From: Thermohalobaculum sp039805905
GTDB taxonomy: Bacteria; Pseudomonadota; Alphaproteobacteria; Rhodobacterales; Rhodobacteraceae
DNA length: 64,000 bases
NCBI GenBank assembly: GCA_039805905.1
Contig: JBDIVM010000006.1
Coordinates: 62,001-126,000, forward strand
Direction of reading: 5' to 3'
Shown here: in pieces, positions 31,264-40,023 of the stretch
Numbering within the stretch: the first letter of the stretch is position 1
Layout of the letters: every line of letters begins with the position of its first letter
Translations under genes and position numbers: made by a program
The notes under the pieces: generated by a model
Database searches by the model: none
Seen by the model: only the letters and a program-made list of their open reading frames with translations
Told to the model about the DNA's origin: nothing

Positions 31264-33339
31264 TCACACGTCGGCGAAGCCCGCCGGCAGGCCGTGCCCC
31301 GGCTCCGGCTCGGCCAGCCGCGGGCGGCCGATGGCGGTGGCGGTGACGGTGGCCTCGACGAGCATCCGCTTGCCCTCGACCTCGGCGTCGCGGATATCGG
31401 ACTCGACGGTGACATGCACCTCCGCCGCCCCGGCGGCCGCGGCGTCGCGACGCGCGGTCGCCTCGAGCGCCCGGCCCGCCGCCTCGAGCGCCGTCTCGAT
31501 GCTGCCGAAGTCCTCGGCACCCTCCGGCAGATGGGCGCGGAACCGGCCCTCGGCGGGGCAGGTGACGGTGGCGGTCCGTGCGATCCTGACCCGCCCGACC
31601 ACTGCGCCGATGGCGTTGGCGACGTCGGCATGCCCGGGCACCACGTTCTCGGCGTCGAGCATTGCGGCGACCGCCGGATAGTAGGTCGGCGCCGAGGCGC
31701 CGAGGCCGATCAGCGGCACGCCCAGCGCCAGCCGCGGCCGCACCAGCCCGGAATGGCGGTCGAGCGCTGCCCGGGCGAGGAAGCTCCGGCTCGGCTCGGC
31801 CTGCTCGAAGCCGTCCTCGGCCAGCGCCGCGTCCAGCACCACCTCGGCCGAGCGGCGGATCAGCGCATCCACGATCCGCTGCGACAGCTCGCGCGGGCCG
31901 GGGGCCACCGCGCGGCCGTCATTGCCGCGCATCCGGGCGAACAGCCGCGCCGCCTTCTCCGCCGCCCCGGCATCCCACTCGCCGTGGATGCCCAGCACAT
32001 GGGCGGCGTCGGTCGGCGTCAGCGCGGAGACCATGACCAGGCCGCGCCCGACCAGCCGCTTCAGCGCCGTCCTCAGCAGCCGCGTGCGCAGCACCTCGCC
32101 CGCGGACCTCGGCCCGCCGGCCAGCGCGTCCAGCACCTGCTCGTCGCCGGGCGCGAGCCCGGTCGGGCGCGGCAGGTCGGGGGCGATCAGGAACCGCCCG
32201 TCGAGATCGGTCAGGACCCCGGCGGCCAGCTGGCGGTCCAGCGTCTCGTGCACCAGGGCGGGGTGCTCGGCGGCCAGCAGCGCGACCGGGATCGCCCGGC
32301 GCGGCCCCAGCAGGAGGCGCGTGGTCAGCCCGACCGGGTTCACCTGCACCTCCGAATCGCCGCCGAGCCCGTGGGTGGTCATCCCCACCGCCTCGACCAT
32401 GGTGCGCCAGCCGCCGACCTTCGCCCCCTGCGGGTCGAGCCGCGGCCGACCGCCGGCGAGGATCGCGATGTCGGTCGTGGTGCCGCCGATGTCGGAGACC
32501 ACCGCGTCGGGCCGACCGGTCAGCCACGAGGCGCCGACCAGGCTCGCCGCGGGGCCGGAGAGGATCGTCTCGATCGGGCGGACGCGCGCGAAGGCCGCCG
32601 AGACCAGCGCCCCGTCGCCCCGCACCACCATCAGCGGCGCGACGATGCCGAGATCCTCCATGATCCGGCCGGCCGAGGCGATCAGCCCGTCTATCATCCC
32701 GATCAGCCGGGCGTTGAGCAGCGCCGTCAGCCCCCGCTTCGGCCCGCCGACCTTCGGCGAAAGCTCGTGGCTGCAGGTCACCGGCCGCCCGGTGCGGGCA
32801 CGGATGAAGTCGCGCGCCGCGATCTCGTGCGCCGGGTTGCGCACGGCGAAATAGGCGCAGACCGCATAGCCGTCGGCATCGGCATCGGCCAGCCATCGGC
32901 CCAGCGGGCCGAGATCCAGCGGCGCCTGCTCGTCACCCATCGGCCCGTGCCCGCCCGGCAGCAGGATCAGCGGATCACGCCCGAGCGCCTCCGCGATCCC
33001 GGCGCGCATGGCATCCGCCGCATCGAAGCCGATCATGACGAGGCCGACCCGCCCGCCACTGCCCTCGACCAGCGCATTGGTCGCCAGCGTGGTCGAGAGC
33101 GAGACCATCGCCACCTGAGGCGCGGCGACCCCGCCCGCCTCCATCGCCGCCGCGATCGCGGCGCCGATGCCGCGGGCGAGGTCGTCGCGGGTGGTCAGCC
33201 GCTTCGCCTTGGCGATCAGCGCCGACGGGCCCAGCGCGGCCCGCACCTCGTCCAGCACCACCGCATCGGTGTAGGTGCCGCCGGTGTCGACGCCCAGCAG
33301 GACGCGCCGGACGGGCTGGACGGGCGCAGTCTGGGACAT
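31264..33339 (-). CDS. hydantoinase/oxoprolinase A subunit family (HyuA-like)
   Basis: 691 residues with the actin-like ATPase fold: GVDTGGTYTDAVV near the N terminus (phosphate loop), VSLSTTLATNALVEG, and SDIGGTTTDIAIL (second loop). These belong to the HyuA family, which works with HyuB in ATP-dependent opening of 5-oxoproline, hydantoins, acetone or acetophenone carboxylation. No HyuB gene occurs in this window, so the partner is elsewhere or not needed. The gene is followed by a carbon-nitrogen hydrolase and rlmJ. Confidence 0.9.
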   Translation of the reverse strand: MSQTAPVQPVRRVLLGVDTGGTYTDAVVLDEVRAALGPSALIAKAKRLTTRDDLARGIGAAIAAAMEAGGVAAPQVAMVSLSTTLATNALVEGSGGRVGLVMIGFDAADAMRAGIAEALGRDPLILLPGGHGPMGDEQAPLDLGPLGRWLADADADGYAVCAYFAVRNPAHEIAARDFIRARTGRPVTCSHELSPKVGGPKRGLTALLNARLIGMIDGLIASAGRIMEDLGIVAPLMVVRGDGALVSAAFARVRPIETILSGPAASLVGASWLTGRPDAVVSDIGGTTTDIAILAGGRPRLDPQGAKVGGWRTMVEAVGMTTHGLGGDSEVQVNPVGLTTRLLLGPRRAIPVALLAAEHPALVHETLDRQLAAGVLTDLDGRFLIAPDLPRPTGLAPGDEQVLDALAGGPRSAGEVLRTRLLRTALKRLVGRGLVMVSALTPTDAAHVLGIHGEWDAGAAEKAARLFARMRGNDGRAVAPGPRELSQRIVDALIRRSAEVVLDAALAEDGFEQAEPSRSFLARAALDRHSGLVRPRLALGVPLIGLGASAPTYYPAVAAMLDAENVVPGHADVANAIGAVVGRVRIARTATVTCPAEGRFRAHLPEGAEDFGSIETALEAAGRALEATARRDAAAAGAAEVHVTVESDIRDAEVEGKRMLVEATVTATAIGRPRLAEPEPGHGLPAGFADV

Positions 33340-33446
33340 CGGCGAGGCTCCGTGCGCGGGATGACGCCCGGCTCAATAGCGGAACCGCACCGCGATGCAA
33401 GCCGGTTCAGCAAGCCGGGCGAATGTCGCGGGCCGCGGGACTCGGC

Positions 33447-33722
33447 TCAGGCCGACAGCAGCGTGCCCGACCCTGCCGCGAGACCGATCACCACCGTCTC
33501 GGACCGCTCGGGTCGTGCCAGGCGGCGCGCCGAGACCACAACGCGGCCGACACAGTCGCGGACGCCGGCGAGCAGGACCCTGGTCTCGGTGTCGAGGCGC
33601 TGGCCATGCGACAGGAGGTACTGGTCGAGCGCGAACTCGACGTTCTCGAGCGGGAGCTGAACCGCGCTCATGACCTCGCCAATCCGGTCTTGCTCCGGGT
33701 TCACCCGCGCCCCGCTCACCAT
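33447..33722 (-). CDS. hypothetical protein, about 91 residues
   Basis: Not recognised. It has a hydrophilic helical start and a core LDTETRVLLAGVRDCVGRVVVSARRLA, with no signal peptide or membrane helix. ATG 33722 is preceded by AGGACAGAAAA; ATG 33671 (MSAVQLPLENVEF) is a possible internal start. It is upstream of hyuA on the same strand by 107 bases. GC and codon use match the neighbours. Confidence 0.55.
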   Translation of the reverse strand: MVSGARVNPEQDRIGEVMSAVQLPLENVEFALDQYLLSHGQRLDTETRVLLAGVRDCVGRVVVSARRLARPERSETVVIGLAAGSGTLLSA

Positions 33723-33795
33723 TTTTCTGTCCTCGTTTTCCTGCTCGAACGGGATGCCGGCCCCGCAGCCAGAGGATCAGTCTCGATGGTTAATG

Positions 33796-33816
33796 TGTTG
33801 TAAACACAACATGTTG
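33796..33816. promoter_or_regulatory. operator-like palindrome
   Basis: TGTTGT-AAAC-ACAACA is immediately followed by CATGTTG, so CAACATGTTG is also a perfect 10-base palindrome. The AT-rich dyad resembles LacI- or GntR-type operators. It could serve the divergent hypothetical gene or the TRAP operon 450 bases downstream. Confidence 0.5.
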
Positions 33817-34052
33817 AGACCGTCCCAATTCGGATCAGAGTCGCCGAGAATTCGATGAAACTTGATCCGCCGGAGAGGTGCGCGCCCGCCATCCTGGACA
33901 CGGGGACTTGCGCAGCCGGTGGCAGTCGCCGGCCGGGCGACGGCTGCCGACACCCGGACAGCGCAAGATCCGGCCTGCGCGGAACCCGCGCGCGTCGCCC
34001 CCGCGCATCGCGTGGCCCGGCCGCTTCCACAATGCGGAAAACGTCCCGCAGA

Positions 34053-34080
34053 TTGAACGTTTTGAACTGGTTTGTATTCC
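34053..34080 (+). promoter_or_regulatory. possible promoter of the TRAP operon
   Basis: TTGAAC, 16-base spacer, TATTCC, in an AT-rich patch about 190 bases before the dctP start. A second TTGAAC-like word follows in the spacer. Only a weak consensus match. Confidence 0.3.
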
Positions 34081-34268
34081 TGACCACTCGCCTTTCCGGC
34101 CGCGCCTGATAACCTGCCCCTGCCGAAATGCAGCCGCGCCGGCAGCGGCAGGCGCGGGCATACGGGAGAGTGAAGCGGCCGATAAGGCGCCGGACAACCC
34201 GGGCAACATGCCGGGACCGGTCTTCGGTCACCCTGCGATCCTGCGATGTGCAGCAAGGGAGGAAGCAC

Positions 34269-35420
34269 ATGACGAATTCCCCAGCAACGACTTCCGCGAA
34301 TGCGGCTTCGGCCACGCGCCGGAGGTTCCTGAAGGGCGGCCTGCTTGCAGGCGGCGCAGCGGCCACGGGCCTCGCGGCTCCGGCCGTGCTCGCGCAGAGC
34401 CCGCTCACCATCAAGATGCAGACCTCGTGGCCGGCGTCCGACATCTTCCACGAGATGGCGCAGCAGTACACGAGCCGTGTCGAACGGATGTCGGGCGGCC
34501 GGGTGAAGTTCGACCTGCTGCCCGCCGGCGCGGTGGTGAAGGCCTTCCAGGTGCTCGACGCGGTCAATGACGGGGTGCTCGACGCCTCGCACACCGTGCC
34601 CGTCTACTGGTACGGCAAGCACAAGGCGGCCTCGCTGTTCGGCACCGGCCCGGTCTGGGGCGGCAGCGCGCTCAACATGCTGGCCTGGTTCTACCAGGGC
34701 GGCGGCAAGGAGCTCTACGCCGAGCTGACCCAGAAGATCATGGGGCTGAACGTCTACGGCTTCTACGGCTTCCCGATGCCGGCCCAGCCCTTCGGCTGGT
34801 TCAAGAACCCGGTCACCACGGTCGCCGAGATCCAGGGCTTCAAGTACCGCACCGTCGGCCTGGCAGCGGACCTGATGCAGAAGATGGGCATGAGCGTGGC
34901 CCAACTTCCGGGCGGCGAGATCGTGCCGGCGATGGAGCGCGGCGTGATCGACGCCTTCGAGTTCAACAACCCCACGTCCGACATGCGTTTCGGCGCCCAG
35001 GACGTGGCGAAGAACTATCTGCTCTCGTCCTATCATCAGGCCTCTGAATCCTTCGAGTTCCTGTTCAACAAGGACTTCTTCGACGGGCTCGGGGACGATG
35101 TGCGGGCGATCCTCGAGGTCGGCGTCGAGGCGATCACCATGGCGAACACGGCGCTCGCTCTCGACGTCTATTCGTCCGACCTGCAGAAGCTGCAGAAGGA
35201 ACACGGCGTCGCCGTGCTGCGGACCTCGACGGAGATCCTCGACGCCGAGCTCAAGGCCTGGGACGAGCTGATCCCCGAACTGGAGCAGGACGAATTCATG
35301 AAACGGTGCATGGACAGCCAGCGCGCCTGGGTGGAGCGGACCGTGTTCTACGAGCTGATGAACTCGCCCGACTACGCGCTCGCCTACGAGCACTACTTCC
35401 CGGGCAAGGTGAAGCTCTGA
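34269..35420 (+). CDS. TRAP transporter substrate-binding protein, DctP family
   Basis: 383 residues. Residues 1-42 form a Tat signal (RRRFLKGG, then a hydrophobic stretch ending in AVLAQ), so the protein is exported folded to the periplasm. The mature part LTIKMQTSWPASDIFHEMAQQYT and the arginine-bearing GFKYRTVG segment are typical of the mannitol/chloroaromatic-type DctP group. ATG 34269 has AAGGGAGGAAG before it. It is the first gene of dctP-dctQ-dctM, followed by an amidase. Confidence 0.93.
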   Translation: MTNSPATTSANAASATRRRFLKGGLLAGGAAATGLAAPAVLAQSPLTIKMQTSWPASDIFHEMAQQYTSRVERMSGGRVKFDLLPAGAVVKAFQVLDAVNDGVLDASHTVPVYWYGKHKAASLFGTGPVWGGSALNMLAWFYQGGGKELYAELTQKIMGLNVYGFYGFPMPAQPFGWFKNPVTTVAEIQGFKYRTVGLAADLMQKMGMSVAQLPGGEIVPAMERGVIDAFEFNNPTSDMRFGAQDVAKNYLLSSYHQASESFEFLFNKDFFDGLGDDVRAILEVGVEAITMANTALALDVYSSDLQKLQKEHGVAVLRTSTEILDAELKAWDELIPELEQDEFMKRCMDSQRAWVERTVFYELMNSPDYALAYEHYFPGKVKL

Positions 35421-35444
35421 CCGCCGCTCGGATGTGCTAAGCTG

Positions 35445-35476
35445 CGGCCCGGCAGCGCGACAGCGCCGCCGGGCCG
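35445..35476 (+). other. stem-loop between binding protein and permease genes
   Basis: Perfect 9-base arms CGGCCCGGC and GCCGGGCCG with a 14-base loop, in the 81-base gap between dctP and dctQ. No T-tract. Likely an mRNA processing or stabilising element that favours expression of the binding protein over the permease. Confidence 0.55.
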
Positions 35477-35501
35477 ATCTGCAGGAGGGGACGGGTCCGC
35501 C

Positions 35502-36107
35502 ATGATCCGCTACATCCAGTTTGCCGACCGTGTCTCCGCCTGGTTCGGCAAGGCCTTTGCCTGGACCATCATGGTCATGGCCATCGGCACCGGCTACGAG
35601 GTGCTGGTGCGCTACATGTTCAACGCGCCGACGGCCTGGTCCTTCGATCTCTCCTACATCATGTACGGCACGCTGTTCATGATGGGCGGCGCCTACACCC
35701 TCTCGCGCAACGGCCATGTGCGGGGCGATTTCATCTACCGGCTCTGGCGGCCGCGCACCCAGGCCTGGGTCGAGCTGGTCCTCTACTTCCTGTTCTTCTT
35801 CCCCGGCATCCTCGCCCTGGTGATCACAGGGTGGAAATATGCGGCCCGGTCCTGGGGCTTCGTCGAGGTCAGCGTCAACTCGCCGGCCGGCGTGCCGGTG
35901 TTCCAGTTCAAGTCGGTGATCGTGATGGCCGGCCTGCTCTTGGTGATCCAGGGCATCGCCCAGGTCTGCCGCTGCATCCACTGCATCCGCACCGGCGAAT
36001 GGCTGGCGCATGACGAGGATGTCGAGGAGCTCGAGGACGTCCTGCTGAAGGAGGCCGCGGCGGGCCACATCGACCATGCCGAGAAGATCGCCCGGGGGAG
36101 CGACTGA
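35502..36107 (+). CDS. TRAP transporter small permease, DctQ family
   Basis: 201 residues with four membrane helices: around 18-36, 50-66, 88-107 and 131-151. A long acidic tail (HDEDVEELEDVLLKEAA) is a common DctQ variation. RSYMFNAPTAWSFDLSYIMYGTLFMMGGAYTLSRNGHVR fits the family: a Q subunit of a Na+-coupled TRAP importer, the partner of DctM. It ends 2 bases before dctM. Confidence 0.92.
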   Translation: MIRYIQFADRVSAWFGKAFAWTIMVMAIGTGYEVLVRYMFNAPTAWSFDLSYIMYGTLFMMGGAYTLSRNGHVRGDFIYRLWRPRTQAWVELVLYFLFFFPGILALVITGWKYAARSWGFVEVSVNSPAGVPVFQFKSVIVMAGLLLVIQGIAQVCRCIHCIRTGEWLAHDEDVEELEDVLLKEAAAGHIDHAEKIARGSD

Positions 36108-36109
36108 CC

Positions 36110-37528
36110 ATGTCCGATCCGCAGATCGCCCTGTTCATGCTGGGGCTCTTCATCCTGGTCATCTTCCTCGGCTTTCCGATCGCGTTCACCCTGATGGCCC
36201 TCGGCATCGGTTTCGGCTACTATGCCTACTTCGATGCCGGCCGGATGTGGCGCAGCCACGACCGCGCCGTGGCCGACGGCGCCGATGCCTGGACCCAGTG
36301 GCAGACCTGGGTCGAGGGGTTCTTCAACAACCGCATCTTCGACCTGTTCGTGAACCAGACCTATTCGGTCATGGAGAACGACGTGCTGACCGCGGTGCCG
36401 CTGTTCCTGTTCATGGGCTACATCGTCGAGCGCGCCAACATCGTCGACCGGCTGTTCTCGACCCTCTACGTCGCGGCGCGCAAGGTGCCGGGCGCCATGG
36501 CGGTCGCGGCGCTGATCACCTGCGCGCTGTTCGCCACCGCCACCGGCATCGTCGGCGCGGTGGTGACGCTGATGGGGCTCCTCGCCTTCCCTGCCATGCT
36601 GAAGGCGCGCTATGATCAGAGCTTCGCCTCCGGCGTGATCTGCGCCGGCGGCACGCTCGGCATCCTGATCCCGCCCTCGATCATGCTGATCGTCTATGCC
36701 GCCTCGTCGGGCGTCTCGATCGTGCGGCTCTATGCCGGCGCGCTGCTTCCCGGCTTCCTTCTGGCCGGCCTCTACCTCGTCTATATCATCGGCCGGGCGA
36801 TGATCGATCCGACGATCGCCCCGAAGCCGCGGCCCGAGGACGTGCCGGAGATCCCCTTCGGGCGGCTGCTGGTCATGCTGGCGACATCGTTCCTGCCGCT
36901 CGCGGTGCTGATCCTCGCCGTGCTCGGCACGATCCTCTTCGGCCTCGCGACACCTTCCGAGGCCGCCTCGGTCGGCGCCCTCGGCGGCATCGCTCTCGCG
37001 GCGGCCTACCAGTCGCTGACCTGGCAGCGGCTTCGCGAGTCCGTTTACCTGACCATGAAGACCACGGCGATGGTGTGCTGGCTCTTCGTCGGCTCCTGGA
37101 CCTTCTCGTCGGTGTTTTCCTATCTCGGCGGCGACCAGGTGATCGGCGAGTTCGTGCGGGGGCTCGACATCTCGCCGCTCGCCTTTCTGATCATGGCGCA
37201 GATCATCATCTTCCTGCTGGGCTGGCCGCTGGAGTGGTCGGAGATCATCATCATCTTCGTGCCGATCTTCCTGCCGCTGCTGCCGCATTTCGGCGTCGAC
37301 CCGCTGTTCTTCGGGATTCTCGTGGCGCTGAACCTGCAGACCTCGTTCCTGACCCCGCCGATGGCGATGTCGGCCTACTATCTCAAGGGCATCGCGCCCC
37401 CCTTCGTACAGCTGACATCGATCTTCCGGGGCTGCATGCCCTTCCTGGCGATGGTCATCCTGGCGATGGCGCTGCTCTACATCTTCCCCGGGCTCGCCTT
37501 CTGGCTCCCCGGCCTCGTCTACGGCTAG
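36110..37528 (+). CDS. TRAP transporter large permease, DctM family
   Basis: 472 residues with about eleven helices and the DctM core motifs: GGTLGILIPPSI in the middle and FLTPPMAMSAYYLKG near the C terminus, where conserved Pro residues break helices at the substrate and sodium sites. A soluble insert (VADGADAWTQWQTWVEG) lies after the second helix. It is directly after dctQ. The substrate is not predictable, but the amidase placed behind it suggests an amide-containing or carboxylate compound. Confidence 0.93.
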   Translation: MSDPQIALFMLGLFILVIFLGFPIAFTLMALGIGFGYYAYFDAGRMWRSHDRAVADGADAWTQWQTWVEGFFNNRIFDLFVNQTYSVMENDVLTAVPLFLFMGYIVERANIVDRLFSTLYVAARKVPGAMAVAALITCALFATATGIVGAVVTLMGLLAFPAMLKARYDQSFASGVICAGGTLGILIPPSIMLIVYAASSGVSIVRLYAGALLPGFLLAGLYLVYIIGRAMIDPTIAPKPRPEDVPEIPFGRLLVMLATSFLPLAVLILAVLGTILFGLATPSEAASVGALGGIALAAAYQSLTWQRLRESVYLTMKTTAMVCWLFVGSWTFSSVFSYLGGDQVIGEFVRGLDISPLAFLIMAQIIIFLLGWPLEWSEIIIIFVPIFLPLLPHFGVDPLFFGILVALNLQTSFLTPPMAMSAYYLKGIAPPFVQLTSIFRGCMPFLAMVILAMALLYIFPGLAFWLPGLVYG

Positions 37529-37539
37529 GGCGCGGACCG

Positions 37540-38892
37540 GTGGCCGAGGGAAGCAGGATCAGTGCGGCGGCAAACCTGACCGCCCGCGCGGCGGCGGACG
37601 AGATCGCGGCCGGCCGGATCAGCTCCGAGGAGCTGGTCTCGGCCTGCCTTGCCCGCATCGACGAGGCCGAGGATCGGGTGCAGGCCTGGCAGTTCCTCGA
37701 CCGCGACCGGGCGCTCGCCCAGGCCCGCGAGCGCGACCGGCGGCGGGCGGCGGGGATGCCGCTCGGGCCGCTGCACGGCGTACCCGTGGGCATCAAGGAC
37801 ATCATCGACGTCGAGGGCATGCCGACCGAGAACGGCACGCCCATTGATGCCGGCCGGCTGCCGGCCGCCGACGCCACGGTGGTCCGGCGGCTGAAGGCCG
37901 CAGGCGCGGTGATCCTCGGCAAGACCGTGACCACCGAGTTCGCCTACTACCACCCGGGCAAGACCCGGAACCCGCACGACCCCGCCCATACCCCCGGCGG
38001 CTCGTCGCAGGGTTCGGCGGCGGCGGTGGCCGCCGGCATGGTGCCCTTCGCGCTCGGCAGCCAGACCAACGGTTCGGTGATCCGCCCGGCCTCGTTCTGC
38101 GGCGCGGTCGGCTTCAAGCCCAGCTTCGGCGCGATCCCGCGCACCGGTGTGCTGCCGGTGGCCGGCAGCCTCGACCACATCGGCGTCTTCGCCCGCACCG
38201 TCGAGGATGCGGCGCTGGCCGGGCTCATGATGGGGCCGGACGGCGCCGACGCCGACGCCCGCACCGATCCCGGCCCGCTCATGGCCACGGCGCTCTCGGC
38301 GCCGCCGGTCACCCCGGCGCTCGCCTTCGTGCGCACACCCTACTGGGAACGCGCCGAGCCCGCGACCCGCGAGGCCTTCGCCGAGCTGACCGCAGCGCTC
38401 GGCGCGGCCTGCGACGATGTCGAGCTGCCCGGCCCCTTCGCCGCCGCCGCCGGCTGGGTCGGCACCATCATGGCGGCCGAGATGGCCCGCAACCTCGGCC
38501 ACTACATCGACCGCGCCCCCGAGCAGACCAGCGAGAAGATCCGCGAGCTGGTCGCCGCCGGCCGCAGGCTCCCGGCACCCGACTACCTGATGGCGCGCGA
38601 CATGCGGGGGGTTCTGCGCGCCGCGCTCGGCCCGGTCTTCGACCGCTTCGACGCCATCGTCACACCGGCCGCGCCGGGCGAGGCGCCCGAGGGGCTCGCC
38701 GCCACCGGCGATCCGATCTTCTGCGGGCTCTGGACCCTCTGCGGCCTGCCGGCCGTCACCCTGCCGCTCCTGACAGGCCCGAAGGGCCTGCCGGTCGGCG
38801 TGCAGCTCGTCGGCTCCCACGGCCAGGACGCCCGCCTGTTGCGCACCGCCCGCTGGCTGGTGCAGACCCTTTCCCGGGAGGAACCCGCATGA
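37540..38892 (+). CDS. amidase (AS family)
   Basis: 450 residues of the amidase-signature family. The Ser-cisSer-Lys triad is visible: K in PVGIKDIIDV, Ser in GGSSQGSAAAVAAG, and the nucleophile Ser in QTNGSVIRPA. It cleaves a C-N amide bond; the substrate is unknown. GTG 37540, 11 bases after the dctM stop, is used because the ATG-start frame upstream lies within dctM. Its last codon overlaps a 57-residue membrane protein by four bases. Likely partner of the TRAP importer. Confidence 0.9.
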   Translation: MAEGSRISAAANLTARAAADEIAAGRISSEELVSACLARIDEAEDRVQAWQFLDRDRALAQARERDRRRAAGMPLGPLHGVPVGIKDIIDVEGMPTENGTPIDAGRLPAADATVVRRLKAAGAVILGKTVTTEFAYYHPGKTRNPHDPAHTPGGSSQGSAAAVAAGMVPFALGSQTNGSVIRPASFCGAVGFKPSFGAIPRTGVLPVAGSLDHIGVFARTVEDAALAGLMMGPDGADADARTDPGPLMATALSAPPVTPALAFVRTPYWERAEPATREAFAELTAALGAACDDVELPGPFAAAAGWVGTIMAAEMARNLGHYIDRAPEQTSEKIRELVAAGRRLPAPDYLMARDMRGVLRAALGPVFDRFDAIVTPAAPGEAPEGLAATGDPIFCGLWTLCGLPAVTLPLLTGPKGLPVGVQLVGSHGQDARLLRTARWLVQTLSREEPA

Positions 38893-39062
38893 CCGACCGC
38901 ATCCTGGCGCTGGCGGCACTCGCGACATTCACGCTCTCGATCACGGTGGTGCCCTGGTTCGTGCGCTCGATCGACCTGATCCTCGTCGTCGCGCTCTGCG
39001 TCGGCTTTGCCGCCTACGACTTCTGGCGCGAGCTGTCGCGGCCGAAGAAGGGCGGCCGCTGA
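38889..39062 (+). CDS. small membrane protein, 57 residues
   Basis: Not recognised. Starts with ATG overlapping the amidase TGA (ATGA), so it is translationally coupled. Two hydrophobic segments (LALAALATFTLSITVVPWF and LILVVALCVGFAAYDFW) would form a hairpin in the inner membrane, with a basic C terminus SRPKKGGR. It may be an accessory protein of the TRAP/amidase unit; this is only inferred from coupling. Confidence 0.65.
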   Translation: MTDRILALAALATFTLSITVVPWFVRSIDLILVVALCVGFAAYDFWRELSRPKKGGR

Positions 39063-39194
39063 GACCGGCCCGGCGGCGGCTGCACGGACCCAGGCCGCCC
39101 GAACCTCCCCGCAAACCGCCGGGCATCGACAGCATTGGATGTTGCGCGCCAGCCGGTTCCGGCCAATAATTTTGACCAAAAGGGAGGAACCGTC

Positions 39195-39491
39195 ATGTGC
39201 CAGATATTCGCGGGGCAGGACCCCGCGACCTACGAGTGCGAGACACGGTCGCTCCGGCTCAACGGCCAGTCCACCAGCATCCGGCTCGAACGCGCGTTCT
39301 GGAGCGTGCTCGACGAGATCGCCGGGGCCGAGCATCTCTCGGTGCCGCAGTTCATCTCGAAGCTCCATGCCGAGGTGCTGCAACTGCACGGCGAGGCGCG
39401 CAACTTCACCTCGCTGCTGCGCTGCGCCTGCCTCGTGCACCTGAACCGGGCGGCGCACCTCGCCCCGCTCTCGCGGCTGGCTGCCGAGTAG
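39195..39491 (+). CDS. ribbon-helix-helix domain protein
   Basis: 98 residues. After a short Cys-containing start (CQIFAGQDPATYECETRS) comes the beta strand RSLRLNGQSTSIRLERAFWSVLDEIA and two helices, the pattern of the RHH_4 family seen in alphaproteobacteria. This fold usually binds DNA as a dimer, but the target is unknown. ATG 39195 has AGGGAGGAACCGTC before it. Monocistronic as far as can be seen. Confidence 0.82.
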   Translation: MCQIFAGQDPATYECETRSLRLNGQSTSIRLERAFWSVLDEIAGAEHLSVPQFISKLHAEVLQLHGEARNFTSLLRCACLVHLNRAAHLAPLSRLAAE

Positions 39492-39563
39492 TAACCGGCT
39501 AACACCCGCCGCGCAGCCGCGAGTCGTAACCTCCCCGTCGATGCAATTGTCGGGGAGCCGGAC

Positions 39564-39959
39564 GTGGCGAAGGCAATCCACTCGATGATCCGCGTGCTCG
39601 ACGAAGCGCGCTCCGTCGATTTCTACCAGCGCGCCTTCGCGCTCGGCGTCGCCGACCGGTTCGATTTCGAGAGCTTCACCCTGGTCTACCTGCGCAACCC
39701 GGAAGCGGATTTCGAGCTCGAGCTCACCATCAACAAGGGTACCACCAGGCCCTACGAGCTCGGCACCGGCTACGGCCACATCGCCTTCGCGGTGGACGAT
39801 CTCGACGCCGAGCATGCCCGGTTCCGCACCGAGGGCCTCGATGCCCGCGACATCGTCGAGTTCAATCGCGACGGCCGGCTGATGGCGCGGTTCTTCTTCG
39901 TGCAGGACCCCGACGGCTACAGGATCGAGGTGCTGCAGAAGCACGGCAGATACAGATGA
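39564..39959 (+). CDS. glyoxalase I (lactoylglutathione lyase)-like protein
   Basis: 131 residues of the VOC fold. Metal ligands fit H6 (AIHSMIRV), E in FELELTIN, H in GYGHIAFAV and E in DGYRIEVLQ. This four-ligand set and the length match glyoxalase I, which converts the hemithioacetal of methylglyoxal and glutathione to lactoylglutathione. GTG 39564 is chosen because it opens MAKAIHSMIRV with GGGGAGCCGG before it. A single gene. Confidence 0.88.
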   Translation: MAKAIHSMIRVLDEARSVDFYQRAFALGVADRFDFESFTLVYLRNPEADFELELTINKGTTRPYELGTGYGHIAFAVDDLDAEHARFRTEGLDARDIVEFNRDGRLMARFFFVQDPDGYRIEVLQKHGRYR

Positions 39960-40023
39960 CCCCGCGCGCCCGGCGGCGCGCGCGGCACGACCGGCACCGG
40001 CCGGCGAAGACGGGAGGATGACG

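Larger units (their letters stand above)
33723..34268. other. 546-base intergenic region upstream of the TRAP operon
   Basis: No credible gene. It contains an operator-like palindrome (33796-33816) near the left end and a possible promoter (34053-34080) nearer the TRAP genes, both listed separately. The segment 33780-33850 and 34050-34090 are AT-rich compared with the surroundings. Confidence 0.6.
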
